From Lunularia cruciata (lineage: Eukaryota; Streptophyta; Marchantiopsida; Lunulariales; Lunulariaceae), in assembly GCA_948567375.1 (NCBI GenBank), contig OX419755.1:73660944-73724943 (forward strand): DNA of 64,000 bases, written 5' to 3'. Of the stretch, positions 1 to 11,304 are shown piece by piece. The translations under genes and the position numbers were made by a program. Each line of letters starts with the position of its first letter. The first letter of the stretch is position 1. Under the pieces are notes generated by a model. That model saw only the letters and a list, made by a program, of their open reading frames with translations. It ran no database searches and had not been told where the DNA came from.

Positions 1-254
1 AAGATTCCATTTGGTCATAGTTTGTTTGACCAACTAGATAGGATCAAGAATGACATGTCATCCATCCAAGTAAGTAATCCAAGGGTGGAGCTTGCTGACA
101 TGTCACCTATCTATGTGCATAATCCTTTGGTAGAGCTTCCTCGGAGGAGATCCTCTTTGTCTATATAATAAAGAGAAGGTGTTCTTTTGGGGTATCGGAT
201 GCTTGAGTGTGAAAATCTGTGTTTTCTTTCTTCTCTTGTCCTTGGAATATTACA
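1..254 (+). mobile_element. LTR family A, 3' part, cut by window edge
   Basis: This matches the 3' half of the LTRs at 43970-44706, 54049-54692 and 55629-56369. It has the same TATA-like stretch (TATATAATA at 162-170) and the same terminal ATTACA, ending at 254. Directly after it comes RNase H sequence of a methyltransferase-type gypsy element, starting GTAAT. The related minus copy near 11470 reads through this point without an LTR. The LTR is therefore an insertion into that older element, probably a solo LTR, because pol and not a primer binding site follows. The left end and left target duplication lie outside the window. Confidence 0.8.
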
Positions 255-2040
255 GTAATCCCTTTACTCTCATCACTGATCATCAGCCACTGAAGTGGTT
301 GATGGAGTCCGATAAGCTTTTAGGGAAGCTTGCACGATGGACTTTGATTTTACAGGAGTATGATTTCATGGTTATTCATAGACCTAGAGTGTTCATCCGT
401 GATGCAGATGAGTTGAGTAGAAACCCATGTTTCTAGCTAGCAAGATCAGACTGGAGTATGTTGGCATGGTGAGATAGATGAGGAGATGATGCCAAGTTGG
501 CATGCATTTGCCTTTCTTTGTATATTTTTTGAGGCTTTGGTGGTATCCCTTTCAATGCATACAAGAGGAGTCATAGATCCAAAGAGTGGAGATAGTGGTA
601 TAGTTCAGTAAGACATTTATGATGGTATCTTAATGATGGACTATCTTTACATTGGTATTGTGGGTGGCACAGTTGGTGCCAAGGAGAGAGACCGTGTCCT
701 TCAACAAGCTAGATGGTTCAGATTGGAGTGCAGACACCTTCTTTGTGTATGAGAGGATGGTAGAATGAGAGCAATACCACTTCCATCTTAGAGTCCACAA
801 TTGGTCTGCCATGCTCATAAGGAGCTAGGACATTTTGGAGTAAAGCACACATATAGCTTACTCCAAAATCATTATTGGTGGTGCGGTACTTAGACCAATG
901 TACAATAGTTTTTGCCATATGTGTAGTTTGTGACCAAGTCAGAGCATCATTCAATGCTCTTATGCTATAGTTACACCAATTACCTATCATGGGATGGTGT
1001 TACCATTGAAGTTTGGACTTTTCAGGACCTTTACCATTGACTATGAGACATCATCAATACATTTTGGTGATGGTGGAGCACTTCTCCAAGTGGATTGAGA
1101 TGGTGGCACTTTGTGACCAGTCCAATGAAGGGATGGCTCACTCATTCTTGGATCGGATTCTTTGTCATTTTGGTGCACCAACTGGGGTTTTGATTGATCA
1201 ATTTATAGAGTTTTATGAGGAGTTTCAGGTCTTGTGTGACAAGGCTTTGATCGATCATTGTACTACTTGTCAAGATCACCTTGAGGCAAATGGCTTAGCA
1301 AAGAGAGTGGTTCAAACAGAGAAGAGAGGATTGTGGAAGTATGTTTTGTAAAGAGGCCACTTGGGAGATTGGGATCTAGTTACCTTGGTTGGCCATGGGC
1401 TATTGGTTCAGCCGACAAGCTTCCTTAGCATCCTTCTCTCTTTACTTTCTACTCTATGGACAAGATCTAGATTTACCTACAATCATTTTTCAAGATGCTA
1501 CTGTAGTGTTGGACTTGGATTATCCACATGTATAGATGAGCGCATGTTCTCAACAGGCAAAGATCTTTTGGAAAGTGATGCCAATGGCCTTTGAGAACTT
1601 GGCAATTGCTCAACATAGAGATACCTTATGCTATGCTACCATTTGAGGAGGAGGTTATAAACCCTCGATCCATTGATTTCACCAAGGTGATTATATATAT
1701 CTACAATAGACAACACCAATGACACTTGATGTTTCTACAAAGCACACTATCTTGAGAGAGCGTGAGGTTTTGCTATCTAGAGTCCTTGTGTTAGAAGGAC
1801 ATGATAGTGTTGTTAAGAAGGATTATGTGCTCAATTGTGCACCATGCCACCTGCCAAACATTGATGGTACAATGGACCTAAGCTTGGCACTTGTACATAT
1901 AAGCTTGCGGTGTATGTTATGCGGCTCTTTTGGTAGAGTTGCTACTATGTTAGTGTGTGATAATTGTTCAAGAGGATGGCATATGACATGTATGACTCCT
2001 CTCCTCACGGTGTCACGGGGATTGGTTGGTCTTGAGAATG
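255..2040 (+). pseudogene. Ty3/gypsy pol remnant: RNase H end, integrase, PHD finger
   Basis: This is a decayed copy of the methyltransferase-type gypsy element. 255-436 encodes the end of RNase H (LITDHQPLKWLMESDK, then a degenerate DADELSR box). About 790-960 holds the integrase zinc domain (AHKELGHFGV, later CVVCDQVR). 1013-1351 is the integrase core, with the first Asp as DFSGPLP and the second region degraded to LIDQFIEF where DQGTEF is expected. 1361-1700 is the integrase tail in shifted frames. 1719-2005 encodes the C-terminal extension ending in a PHD finger with CMLC, CDNC and WHMTC. Homology stops at about 2030-2040, before the last Cys pair. There are several frameshifts and stops, so no functional product is expected. 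Confidence 0.85.
1719..2005 (+). pseudogene. Integrase C-terminal extension with PHD-type zinc finger (fragment)
   Basis: The open stretch encodes a spacer, then CAPCHLPN, then CMLC, 10 residues, CDNC, and GWHMTC. This is the C-x2-C ... C-x2-C ... W-H-x2-C core of a C4HC3 PHD finger, including the Trp before the His. The best-conserved piece is MLVCDNCSRGWHMTC (about 1950-1994). The final Cys pair is missing because homology to the family breaks at about 2030. The minus copy at 9681-9974 is the closest relative. Known PHD fingers bind histone H3 tails; that role here is inference. Confidence 0.8.
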
Positions 2041-3006
2041 CACCGGGCATCTGGCTGCTCGCATTTAGACTTCTCTATTCACTAATCTCCACAAGAAGTC
2101 ATGCTCAAAACAATACACTTGAGAGACATATGGAAGACCTGATTTAATGTTCTGGACCAGCTTTAGGGTCTCTTGTTCAGTATGTGTCTACCTTCCTATT
2201 GATGCTAAACCAATGTCATGAATAACTCATGGCCCAACCTCCATAACCTATGTCTCATTTGAATTTGATGCCATCTGTCCGAGTGTAGCTTCTAATTTTG
2301 ATTCAACAATAGTTCTACTTCTTGGCAGAGTAGAATCATACCTCTATTGCAGCTCCACCAATTCTTGTCTCTAGATTTTCTGTAACTCAATGGTCACAAA
2401 CAATTGTTTTGACTTCCAAAAACTCAGTTGCAATCTAGATGTTCTTGATGATTGTTGGAAGTTCCCAAGACCCAACAATTCTAAACTCCTCCTCCTCCCT
2501 ATTGATGTTGCTATCAACTGGGTAGTTTGCTCGCTTGAGTTGCACTACTATGCTTTTATTTACATCTATTCAAAGTGAGAGTACGTTACTCTATTTCTCT
2601 TAGAGGCATCTGTCTTTTTGTCTCTCTTTTCTCTATTGTATTTCCTATACCAAAAGCAGAACACACAAACATGAAACCACACTATCATCCACCTAACAAG
2701 GCTGGAGCCTTGCTAGCTTCAAAGCTTTGATAATGCTGAAAAGTAAAAAAATAGGATAACAAAAAATGCTTCAACTTGTTGCTCTCCTTTCACCTTCTAT
2801 GATTTCCAGGTGGTTGTCGCTGGGAGATCTGCTCTGTTCTGATCTTTTGGGACTCTACCATATACATCTACACATCTACATCATCCTAATCTTTTATGAC
2901 CATACCATTTGACCCGGTTTCAATATTGAAGTTGTGTTTTTGATCCTTTTGGACAAAATTGCAGCTCAAATATTGGAAGTAGTTCTTGAATACATACTTC
3001 TTGTGA
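2041..3006 (+). other. No recognised gene; diverged flank of the 3.8 kb element
   Basis: After the PHD fragment the sequence matches nothing I recognise. Only short open frames occur, for example 2390-2578. The last five bases before the next element (CTACA, 3007-3011) are repeated after it at 6808-6812, so 2041-3006 and 6813 onward were once continuous. Confidence 0.5.
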
Positions 3007-3011
3007 CTACA

Positions 3012-6000
3012 TGTGGTACCCACATTTTTTTGTTTTTTTCAAAATAAAGAAGAAGAAGTGTATAGAGAAGTCGGATTGCGCCGGTATGGCCAAAGAAGGC
3101 GAAGAAAAGAGTCTTCGGGATGAAACCCGTAGTAAAGTAACTTTGGGTCATAAGGCAAAGTACTCAGAAATGCCTTGTCAGCATACAACCCAAAGTAAGG
3201 AGTCTTCGTATTGGGGGGAGCTCAACCCGAGGCAAAGACAGTCTAATAACCTTTTTTCGGGGCGAGAAATTCAAAAAGGGACCATTCAAAAACTGGCGGC
3301 CCATACGCGCGAAGGTTGATTGACAGTGATAGGTGCATGCAGGAGGTGTGATTTCTCGGTAGAAACTCAAAGTGAAGAAAGACGAAGAAAGCGCAACTCT
3401 ATAAAAATCAAACTCGCAACAATGAAATGTCAAGTAATTTTCCTTCGCCGTTGAGAAGTCGTCTTGCAGGTGATGGTGGGAAGGGAAATAGAGTTGGAAG
3501 CGCATTAGTGTGTAAGGGAGAAGTCGTGAGAGTGAAATCGAGAGATAGTGAGAAGGCAGAAGAGATGGGAGGAGGAAAGAAGAACTCTGAATTCATAGTG
3601 AGAAATCATGCAATTTGGAGGTTAGATGTGATCGCTAGGATCAAAGTCTTGAGCCGACTTCGGATCACTTTCTTAGCGTGGAACTGGAATGTGAGCTTTC
3701 CAGGTTTCATGACAGAAATCATCGAGACCAAGTGTCTTGATGGACCCGAGGAAGAAGGGAAGAGAGGAAATCCGGCTTGCTGTATAGAGTCGGATTGGAG
3801 ACTAGTACTCGAGAAGGAAGTAGGCTTGGATCAGGGAGGGGGCCACGTTCTTGGGGAAGGGAGAGATAGCTCAAGAAACCCAAGAAGTGACAGATGCATT
3901 CTCATCAAAGCGGACGAAGAATGGGTACAAAGTCGAGAGCTACAAAGACCCTGTGAAGAGAGGAATTGTGAGTGCGTTGATGGCCATCCTAAAGCCGAAG
4001 AGAACCATGTATGTGATGAAACACCAAGCGGTGTTCTTTCACAAGTTATTTGCAGGAGAACCGATCAATTGGGTGAGGTGTTTCCATGGGAGAACGAGAC
4101 AAATGGTGTGGAATCTACGGGATAAATCGCCTCCACACTACATCGTGCCGTTTGCAGCGCATTTCTACCTCGGGTTGAATTTGTTGAACTTGGTGGAGCA
4201 AACTCGGATGGTGTCACACTTCCATCTTGATCTGAGAAAGGAGGTTGATGTCGAGGAGCAACAATACATTTTGCAAATCAGGAGCACCGATGACTACTAT
4301 ACAAAGACAGGGAAGAACGTGGAGATTGAAGTAAGTACTCTGAACTTGAAGAAGAGAAGTTGACAGGGTGAAGCCAAAGACACAAAGAAACCTCAGAAGA
4401 CCAAGAGAGGCAACCCGAGGCAAGGTATGGTGGTGATTGAGTCGGAGGATGAAGACTCGGAAGGTGACGCTAAGCTCAAGACTGAAGACTCGGAACACGA
4501 GGAGGAACCCAAGCTAACGCTATAGAGTGGCGATACGAGTAGCGACAATGATGAGGGTGGAGAAATGACATTGGCGCCAGTGGCTACAAAAGAAGAAGAA
4601 GAAGTACAGGCAGAGATCAAAGCCGAGGACAACACACAGCTGGAAGACAAAATAACTGAGCCCGAAGAGAAGAAGATCACAATGCAGAGAGGAGTTTGCT
4701 CGAGATGTAAGGCAAAGTACAAAGCAGGTTCGAGTACGGTGAAGGAAGAAGCACATGAAAGCTCAGGAAGCAAGGTGTCTATTCCGATACGAAGACTGCA
4801 AAGAAGAAGGCAAGTATCGGGTGAACAAGAAGTAAGAAGGGAAGTAGCCGTGCAAGAAGAAGTAAACCCGAGCAATGGAGTCGAGTACCTGCGGGATGTG
4901 GTGTGTCCTCTGTTGGTGAAGCTGGAGTACAAGAAGAAGGAGATGCAATCAACTTGTCTAGAGGTAAAGACTGTATTGCAGGTGTTGGCGAGATTAGAAG
5001 AAGAGAACTCGGAGTTGAAGAAGAGTATAACCCGAGGTGAGGAGGAAAGGGAAGTACTACAAGCGGAGAAAGTAGTGAGAAGTCAAGTAATTGAAGACTT
5101 GAAGAGAGAAGTGCATTATCGAGAGGATCTTGTGAAGAAGAGTGACATAGCAAGGGAGAGACAAGTAGCTGAGTATGAGATCTTGAAGCAGCAATTTGCT
5201 GATTCAAGAGTAGAGGTTATCCATGCTATGGTGAGAGTAGCAGCAAAGGATCAGGAGCTTGATAGGGTGATGGAGAGTGTCGAGGAGAAGAAGCAAATTT
5301 GGCAAAGAGAGTTAGCAATAAGATATAGGGAAGAAGAGAGATTACGAGAGTTACTTCGTAATCAGGAGGAGAGAGTTGTATAGAAGGAGAAGGAGAAGGA
5401 GAAGGAGACGGTGAAAGCCGAGTTCAAAGCAGAATTGGCAATGTACAGGGAGGACTGGCTTGCGGATCAAGAACGAGAGCGGAAGATGAGATTGGAGCCT
5501 TTGAAGGAGATAGTCCTCCGGATGAATGCAATGTTGAGTACAGAGGCCAGCATTTGGATTGAAGAGACAAGGCTACACAAGTTGAAGTTGTTGGTGCAGG
5601 AGACAAGGCGAAGACAAGCAAAGGACACGGATTTGAATGCTCTGTTAATTAGTCTCAGAACTCGTGTAGACAGGAAGATCTTAGAGGTAGAAGACAACAT
5701 TTTGATTAGACTAGACTTAGTGAAAATAGAGATAGAAAAACTTCGGAAAGATGTTAGAGCAAAACCCAAAGTAGATAACATAGGAGTGCAAATGTGTTTG
5801 GAGTTACCGTGGAGACATTAGAGAAGAGTGGGTCGAGAGATGAAGAGTTAGATAGATTACCCACTAGTGCAATTTTAGATCAGGAAAGAGAATTGCTGGA
5901 TCTGGTAGAAGAAGTAAAAGATATGAAACCCGAGGAAAAATTAGTAGGAAGTAAAGTTACTTCGGGTTCGGGTTTGAAAGCCGATGACGAAGTAGACATT

Positions 6001-6807
6001 GGATTGGAGTAGAAACCAATTTGAGATTTGAAGAGGCAGATATGAAGGGGTGCATTGTCATTTTGGATCTGCAGGTTAGAAGAGTTGTTGTAGAACGGTA
6101 TAGTTGTTAGAACTATCGATTGTTTTACTATTTAAGAGTGGCATTCATAGAGAAATATTGTTCAGTGCTCATAATTTCTGAGAATAGATAAAGAAAAGTG
6201 ATGTGAAGTAGTGCTCGTTGCTTGAGTTTGATTCCGAGTATCAACTTTGTGTTTGTATTTGTGGGTGTGTGAAGAAATTCAAAGTGCAAGTCAGAGTGCT
6301 TGTTGGATGTTGGATTCTGCAGCCTTGATCTTCATTTTGTGTGTTTGATCTTGAGTGAAGTGCAATCAAAGCAATGCCTTGACAGATCTGAGAGGAATTG
6401 TAGTGTTGTTAGTATTCTGCATTTGTGAGTGCAGTGCGAGGTTGATGTGAAGCAATTTTGATCAAGGAAGTTATGCCTTCAGTGGAAGGGTGGAACACAA
6501 TTCTGAGGCAAAGTCGTTTTGCAGTGAAGTGCCGTTTTTGGGAGAGCCTGAATCATCACAATCAAGATTGTTTGGAAAGAATTGAAGGAGTTGTGATTAA
6601 GGAGTGTGAAATTCATGACAAGACTGCAAATCAGTGCTTGTTACTCTCTTCTGGGTGTGGTTTCTACCTGAGAGATTAAAGAAGAACTCAAGAAGAACTA
6701 CATGTTACTATTTGACTTTGTATTTGGACATTTCTGACTTGTATCTCTGCGGGAACAAACTTTACTTACCCAATTACCGCAAAAGTGATATTTGTCGGGT
6801 TGTCATA
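3012..6807 (+). mobile_element. Element I copy 1: 3.8 kb TG..CA element with 5-bp target duplication
   Basis: The left end is TGTGGTACCCACA and the right end is GGGTTGTCATA (TCACA in the sister copy). It is flanked by CTACA at 3007-3011 and 6808-6812. The sister copy at 59916-63701 is collinear over its whole length and flanked by a different duplication, TTGCA. TG..CA ends with 5-bp duplications are typical of LTR-retrotransposon integration. I see no terminal direct repeat, primer binding site, protease, RT or integrase. It could be a solo LTR of exceptional length or a non-autonomous element. It carries one long decayed reading frame (3427-6012) and about 800 bp of A/T-rich 3' sequence. 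Confidence 0.8.
3427..6012 (+). pseudogene. Element I protein (transposon-domain-like N-terminus plus long coiled coil), decayed
   Basis: The frame begins MSSNFPSPLRSRL and runs about 860 codons in several open pieces (3427-4125, 3851-4363, 4565-5383, 5411-5821, 5794-6012) separated by frameshifts and stops. Two of the stops are TAG where the sister copy has CAG (near 4522 and 5381). The N-terminal third is globular, with an Ile/Leu/Trp-rich stretch around KHQAVFFHKLFAGEPINW. It reminds me of the domain Pfam calls 'putative plant transposon protein' (PF20167); this is from memory and unverified. An acidic E/D-rich linker follows (about 4430-4680). Residues from about 4860 on form long Glu/Lys/Leu heptads, so a coiled coil. 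The function is unknown. The start is conserved in both copies. Confidence 0.6.
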
Positions 6808-6812
6808 CTACA

Positions 6813-8740
6813 TCAGCATCTACTCTTGTAGGTCATGAGAATCAGATGTAAGGGCTCTACATAAGTGCAATGATGAGCATTTCCAAAGAACTAACTACTT
6901 GAAATGATTTGCCATTGTGTAAGTACTGCACCCGATCCATAGCCCTTCGCGTGTCTCTATACATTCACTAAGATCATATGGCCAAAAGTGCAAATTCAAG
7001 GGAAAAAGGCCTTCACAAAATACAAGTGCCAATTGTAAATCAGCAATGGATATATGTGAACGTGGTTCCTTAGATCCATTGCTGCAATAGTAGTTTATCT
7101 GGATGTCAATTTCTGCAATTGAACAGATTTACAAATATCTGTCTGGCCCTCCTAAGATGATCCACCAGGTTCCTACACCTCCTCTCCTTGTGCTAATGGT
7201 GACCTTTGCCACAATCTCCATCGCACTCTCTTTCTCTTTGCCTTGATTTCCCCTTCTCCTTTGTTCCGTTTCTTTGCTTTTTGATCTTTGATTCTTCTTA
7301 CTTGTCTCCTCAAATCTTCCTTTCTCCATTTGATTTATCCACCTTTCTTCTTGATTCTCCTCCCTCAATGGATTTTCTGTATCTCTACTACCTTTTTTTC
7401 TTTCCCTGCAGCACTTCATGTTCTCCCTCTTCCGTTGAAACCTCAATTGTCACACCTCACTTTAGATCCTTTCCTTTGATAATTTCCTATCTTCTGTCAC
7501 CCCAAAAGAAACCCCTTCCACACTCTCTTTGTCACTAAAAAATGCCATCGACACTTCTTTTTTCACAGTAAAAAATTTCCTCTTAACTCTTTTTGATCTC
7601 TTTCTATCTTTAAAATTTTAGTTCTTCCTTCAAAACTTTAACTGCCACACCCCACTCTCCTCAATCCTTTCCTTTGATATTTTCCCATGTCACCACCAAA
7701 ACCTTTGCTACTTCTCTATCATTTAGAAACCATTGATACTTCCCTATCACTTCTCTCCTTCAAGAACTGGCTTCTTTGTCCCAACGCTGATATACATTCA
7801 AGCAAATGATTGTAGCTTTTCTCGTCACAGGAAATGGTGAGGCCGGCTCAGAGTGTGCTAGAGGTAGCTCTCCACTCAAAGCCACCACTTGAAAGTAAGG
7901 CTGAATGCATCCCTATCTTCCCAGCTGAGCTGCTTTGTTGAGAATGTTTCCTAGCACAAACTTCAGAGTCCAATTCTAGTTCACCAAATCCAGAAAAATC
8001 CGTTCAAAGTCCTCATAAAAACCAAGCCTTCATCAATGTCTTGAGCTGCTACAGGCTACGGCAGTTGAAAACACTCATTGAGCCACTACTTCACAATTTG
8101 CAATCGTCCATCATATCGTGGCCACTGCACTCCTCAATGTCAAATCTGTCACATGGACTATCCGAGCTCTTTTGCAAAACTTGTAATCAACTCATCATGA
8201 ACTGATTGTCTTTGATAACATGTCTTCTCTTTCTTCTCAATCCTTCACTATTCCTCAAAACTCCTATTTCTCTTCCTTTCCTCTATCCTTTGCCTTTCTT
8301 CCTTCCTATCCTGCCTCCTTTGAATTCCCCAAACTCCCTCCTCTATTCCTTTGTTCAAAATCTGAACTCTGTTTTCTCCTTCCTCTTGGACTTCATGTCA
8401 CCGTTTCTTCTTGATTCCTCCCTATTCCTTTCACTCACTTTTTCTAAACCCCTTCCATACTTTCCTATTCCCCAAAACCCCTTCAATACTTCTGTCAAGA
8501 TTCTTCCCTGCAGCCACAAGCTCTTCATTTGAGAGAGTTCCTTTGCCTCACTTTTGATTCATTTTTCTTTTGTTCCCCCACCTTTGCTCCTCTTGAGTGG
8601 TCTTTTCATGTTTTCCCAACACTTCTCAAGTTTCAGTTGACTTTTTCTTTTTGTCCTGTTCTAACTGCGGACACCAACTTCCCAAAAGCCTTGTTCTTGT
8701 AGTTGCAAACATTTTGGTCCCTTTTTTCCCTTTGCTCTCT
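6813..8740 (+). other. No recognised gene; pyrimidine-rich strand-asymmetric tract
   Basis: No protein family is recognisable. From about 7180 to 8720 the plus strand is strongly C/T-rich. It contains loosely repeated phrases, for example CACACCTCACTTTAGATCC near 7460 and a related phrase near 7650, both followed by CTTTCCTTTGATA. The short open frames here (7206-7538, 8206-8532) encode low-complexity Phe/Leu/Ser/Pro strings and look like products of base composition. The tract may be the far 3' flank of the gypsy element beginning at 8742, or older repeat DNA. Confidence 0.5.
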
Positions 8741-8741
8741 C

Positions 8742-9511
8742 TCCTACTTATAGTAACCTCCAACTCCTGAGCTCACTATAACCAAAAAATAAATTAAAAA
8801 AATAACTTTCGGTTTGCAATAACACAAAAAAAACTTCTGGGCTTTGTCGTGCATATATACATCACTACACAACATACATCACTGTCAACATCATACACTA
8901 TAGAAGCACAACTCACACATAAGTCATACATAGACTCTAAAGTGCCACAATAATCAGATTTCTTACCACTCACAACTCAATTCAACTCAGATCAGTACTT
9001 GATCTGTCACTCTATAAACTGCCAACAATTGGGCATTGATTACAGTCAAGCCACACCCACTCAAGCATAGAGAATCCAGGTGACGCTCGCCGGCCTCTGT
9101 CCACCATAGCCAGGAACTCGAAGGCTCAACATCAGAGAAGTGAGCTCTCTGGAGCTCACTTTGAAACTATACCCCCTAGACTCGAGCTAGCTCTGAAACC
9201 CTAATAGTCCCACTGATGGCACACTCGACGGTGTGAACGGTGCAAAGTGATAGTGGGCTCCACCGTGAAGTCAGTACCCCAAACATGAAATCTGACCATC
9301 AGAAAGTAGTCTATGAGAAATTGCTGAAATAACTCTAACTACTATCACTGGAACTCCAATGTCCGAGCATCTAGATGCGGCACTACAAATGGCGTGACAA
9401 CTGTCGTGCATATATACATTGCTACACAACATACATCGTTGTCAACATCATACATTATAGAAGCACAACTCACACATAAGTCATACATAGACTCTAAAGT
9501 GCCACAATTGC
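8742..9511 (-). repeat. 3' LTR complex of the methyltransferase element (R - core - R - minisatellite)
   Basis: On the minus strand, pol is followed by a purine-rich tract (near 9512-9525). Next comes a 107-110 bp block R starting TGTGGCAC (9511 to about 9405), then a 450-bp core starting TGTCACGCC (about 9402-8953), then a second direct copy of R (about 8957-8850), then about 4 units of a 28-bp minisatellite (8849-8742). The core matches 18714-19160 (same strand) and 19781-20210 (plus). The minisatellite matches 19161-19420. R - core - R also occurs at 19673-20322, so the arrangement was inherited and did not arise here. The exact LTR boundary is uncertain. Confidence 0.7.
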
Positions 9512-9680
9512 CCCCTAGCTGGCGGTTAGGTCCCTCTAACTCCAGATAGCCATCTACTCTAAGTATATGGTATACCCTCTAATGTGCAAAGATCAAGAGG
9601 CCGGGTGCTATGGAGCCCCATCGTTAGTCACTTGTTTGCAATCTATACCATATAAAGAATGAACTAGCTATAGGTCAAGT

Positions 9681-9974
9681 ACATCTAGGACATAACTAAT
9701 ATCCCTGAGGAACCACCGTGAGGGGAGGAGTCATACATGCCATATGCCATTCTCTCAAATAGCTATCACACACTAACATAGTAGCAGCTCCACCAGAAGA
9801 GCCACATAACATACACCTCAAGCCTACACGTACAAGTGCCAAGCTTGGGTCCATAGTACCATCAATGTTTGGGAGGTGGCATGAAGCACAATTGCGTACA
9901 TGATCCTTCCAAACAACACCATCACGTCCTTCTAACACAAGGACTCCAGATGGCAAAACCTTGTGCACTCTCAA
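9681..9974 (-). pseudogene. Integrase C-terminal extension with PHD finger
   Basis: Downstream of the integrase the frame gives a GDYVYLQQ-like strand-rich stretch, then VLPSGVLVLEGRDG, a Cys pair in NCASCHLP, and a C4HC3-type finger. The finger has CMLC (9804-9815), 10 residues, CDSY (second Cys mutated to Tyr), WHMAC, and finally a Leu-Cys-Pro-Arg-Cys box at 9681-9692 whose preceding Trp codon is now TAG. The copy at 1719-2005 keeps the Cys lost here (CDNC). In chromoviruses a chromodomain occupies this position; here a PHD finger does. A role in targeting integration to marked histones is inference. Confidence 0.8.
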
Positions 9975-10079
9975 GATAGTGCGGCCTGTAGAAACATCAA
10001 GTGTCGTTGGTGTTGTCTGTTGTAGATATACATAGTCGCCTGGATGAAATCGACGGATTGAGGGTCTATAACCTCCTCC

Positions 10080-10988
10080 TCAAATGGTAGCATAGCGTAA
10101 AGTATCTCTATGTTGAGCAATCGCCAAGTTCTCAAAGGCCATCGGCATCACTCTCCAAAAGATCTCTGCCCACTGAGAACATGTGCTCATCCATACATCG
10201 GGGTCATCCAAGTCCAAAACTACAATAGCCTCTTGACAAATGGCTGTAGGTAAAATCAGGATCTCGTCCATAGAGTAGAAAGTTTGGAGAGAAGGATGCT
10301 AAGGAGGCTTGCCGGCTGGACCAATAGCCCATGGCCAACCAAGGTAATTGGAGATCCCAATCTCCCAAGTGGCCTCTCTGCAAACCATACTTTTGCAATC
10401 CTCTCTTCGTCGTCTGAACCACTCTCTCTGCTAAGCCATCTGCCTCAAGTGATCTCGGGATGTAGTATGATGATCAATCAAGGCCTTGTCACACAAGACC
10501 TGAAACTCCCCCAAGAACTCTGTACCCTGATCAGTCAAAACCTTAGCTGGTGCACCAAAATGACTAAGAACTCGATCCAAGAACAAGTAAGTTGTCCCTT
10601 CACTAGACTTGTCAGGAAGTGCCACCAACTCAATCCACTTGGAGCAGTGCTCCACCATCACCAAAACATACCGATGATGTCTCACAATCAGTGGTAAAGG
10701 TCCGGCAAAGTCCAAACTCCAATAGTAACCCAATCCCATGATAGGTAATGGGTGTAACTGTGGCGTAGGAGCATTGAATGATGCTCTAACTTGGTCACAA
10801 ACCACACATCTGGCAACAAACTGTTGTACCTTGGTCTGCATACCGCACCACCAATAATGACTCCGGAGTAAGCTATATGTACGCTTTACTCCAAAATGTC
10901 CTAGCTCCTCATGAGCATGACGGACCAACTGTGGTCTCTGAGATGGAAATGGTACTACTCGCACTCTTTCATCCTCCCATACACGCAA
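10080..10988 (-). pseudogene. Integrase of the methyltransferase element
   Basis: The 10988-10431 piece encodes the zinc-binding domain (HAHEELGHFGV, then CVVCDQVR) and the catalytic core. The first Asp is in SLDFAGPLPL, and the second is in VLTDQGTEFLGEF. The frame shifts at about 10430, just before the region holding the catalytic Glu, and continues at 10422-10204 (VQTTKRGLQKYGLQRGHLGDWD) and 10271-10080 (WAEIFWRVMPMAFENLAIAQHRD). It follows RNase H by about 300 bp and leads into the PHD extension. It would insert the element's cDNA into host DNA. The frameshifts make it non-functional here. Confidence 0.88.
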
Positions 10989-11304
10989 AGGTGTCTACCC
11001 TCCAATCTGAACCGTCTAGCTTGCTGAAGAACATGGTCTCTCTCCTTGGCCCCAACTGTGCTACCCACAACACCAGTGCAAAGATAGTCCATCACTAAGA
11101 CATCATCATGAATGTCTCATTGAACTGTACCAATATCTTCACTCTTTGGATCTGTGACCACAATAACTCCTCCTGTATGCACTGAGAGAGATACCACCAA
11201 AGCCTCTACAAATATACACAAAAGGCCAATGCATGCCAACCTGGCACCATCTCCTCATCTATCTCACCATGCCAACGTGCTCCGGTCTGATCCTGCTGGT
11301 TGGG

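Noticed and set aside
4393..4932. Long Ser-rich open frame on the minus strand (also 61237-61902)
   Set aside because: It is the shadow of the Glu/Lys-rich coiled-coil frame on the plus strand in both element I copies; low complexity and no start context.
7206..8532. Hydrophobic Phe/Leu/Ser/Pro frames that might look like membrane proteins
   Set aside because: They follow from the C/T-rich strand and have no conserved features.
8850..9511. A miniature terminal-repeat retrotransposon (TRIM) with R as its LTR
   Set aside because: The core alone serves as LTR at 18714-19160 and no primer binding site follows R, so a TRIM is less likely than a composite LTR.
10080..10260. Chromodomain in the methyltransferase element
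   Set aside because: No WKGY..HEATWEP-type residues are found after the integrase; the extension ends in a PHD finger.
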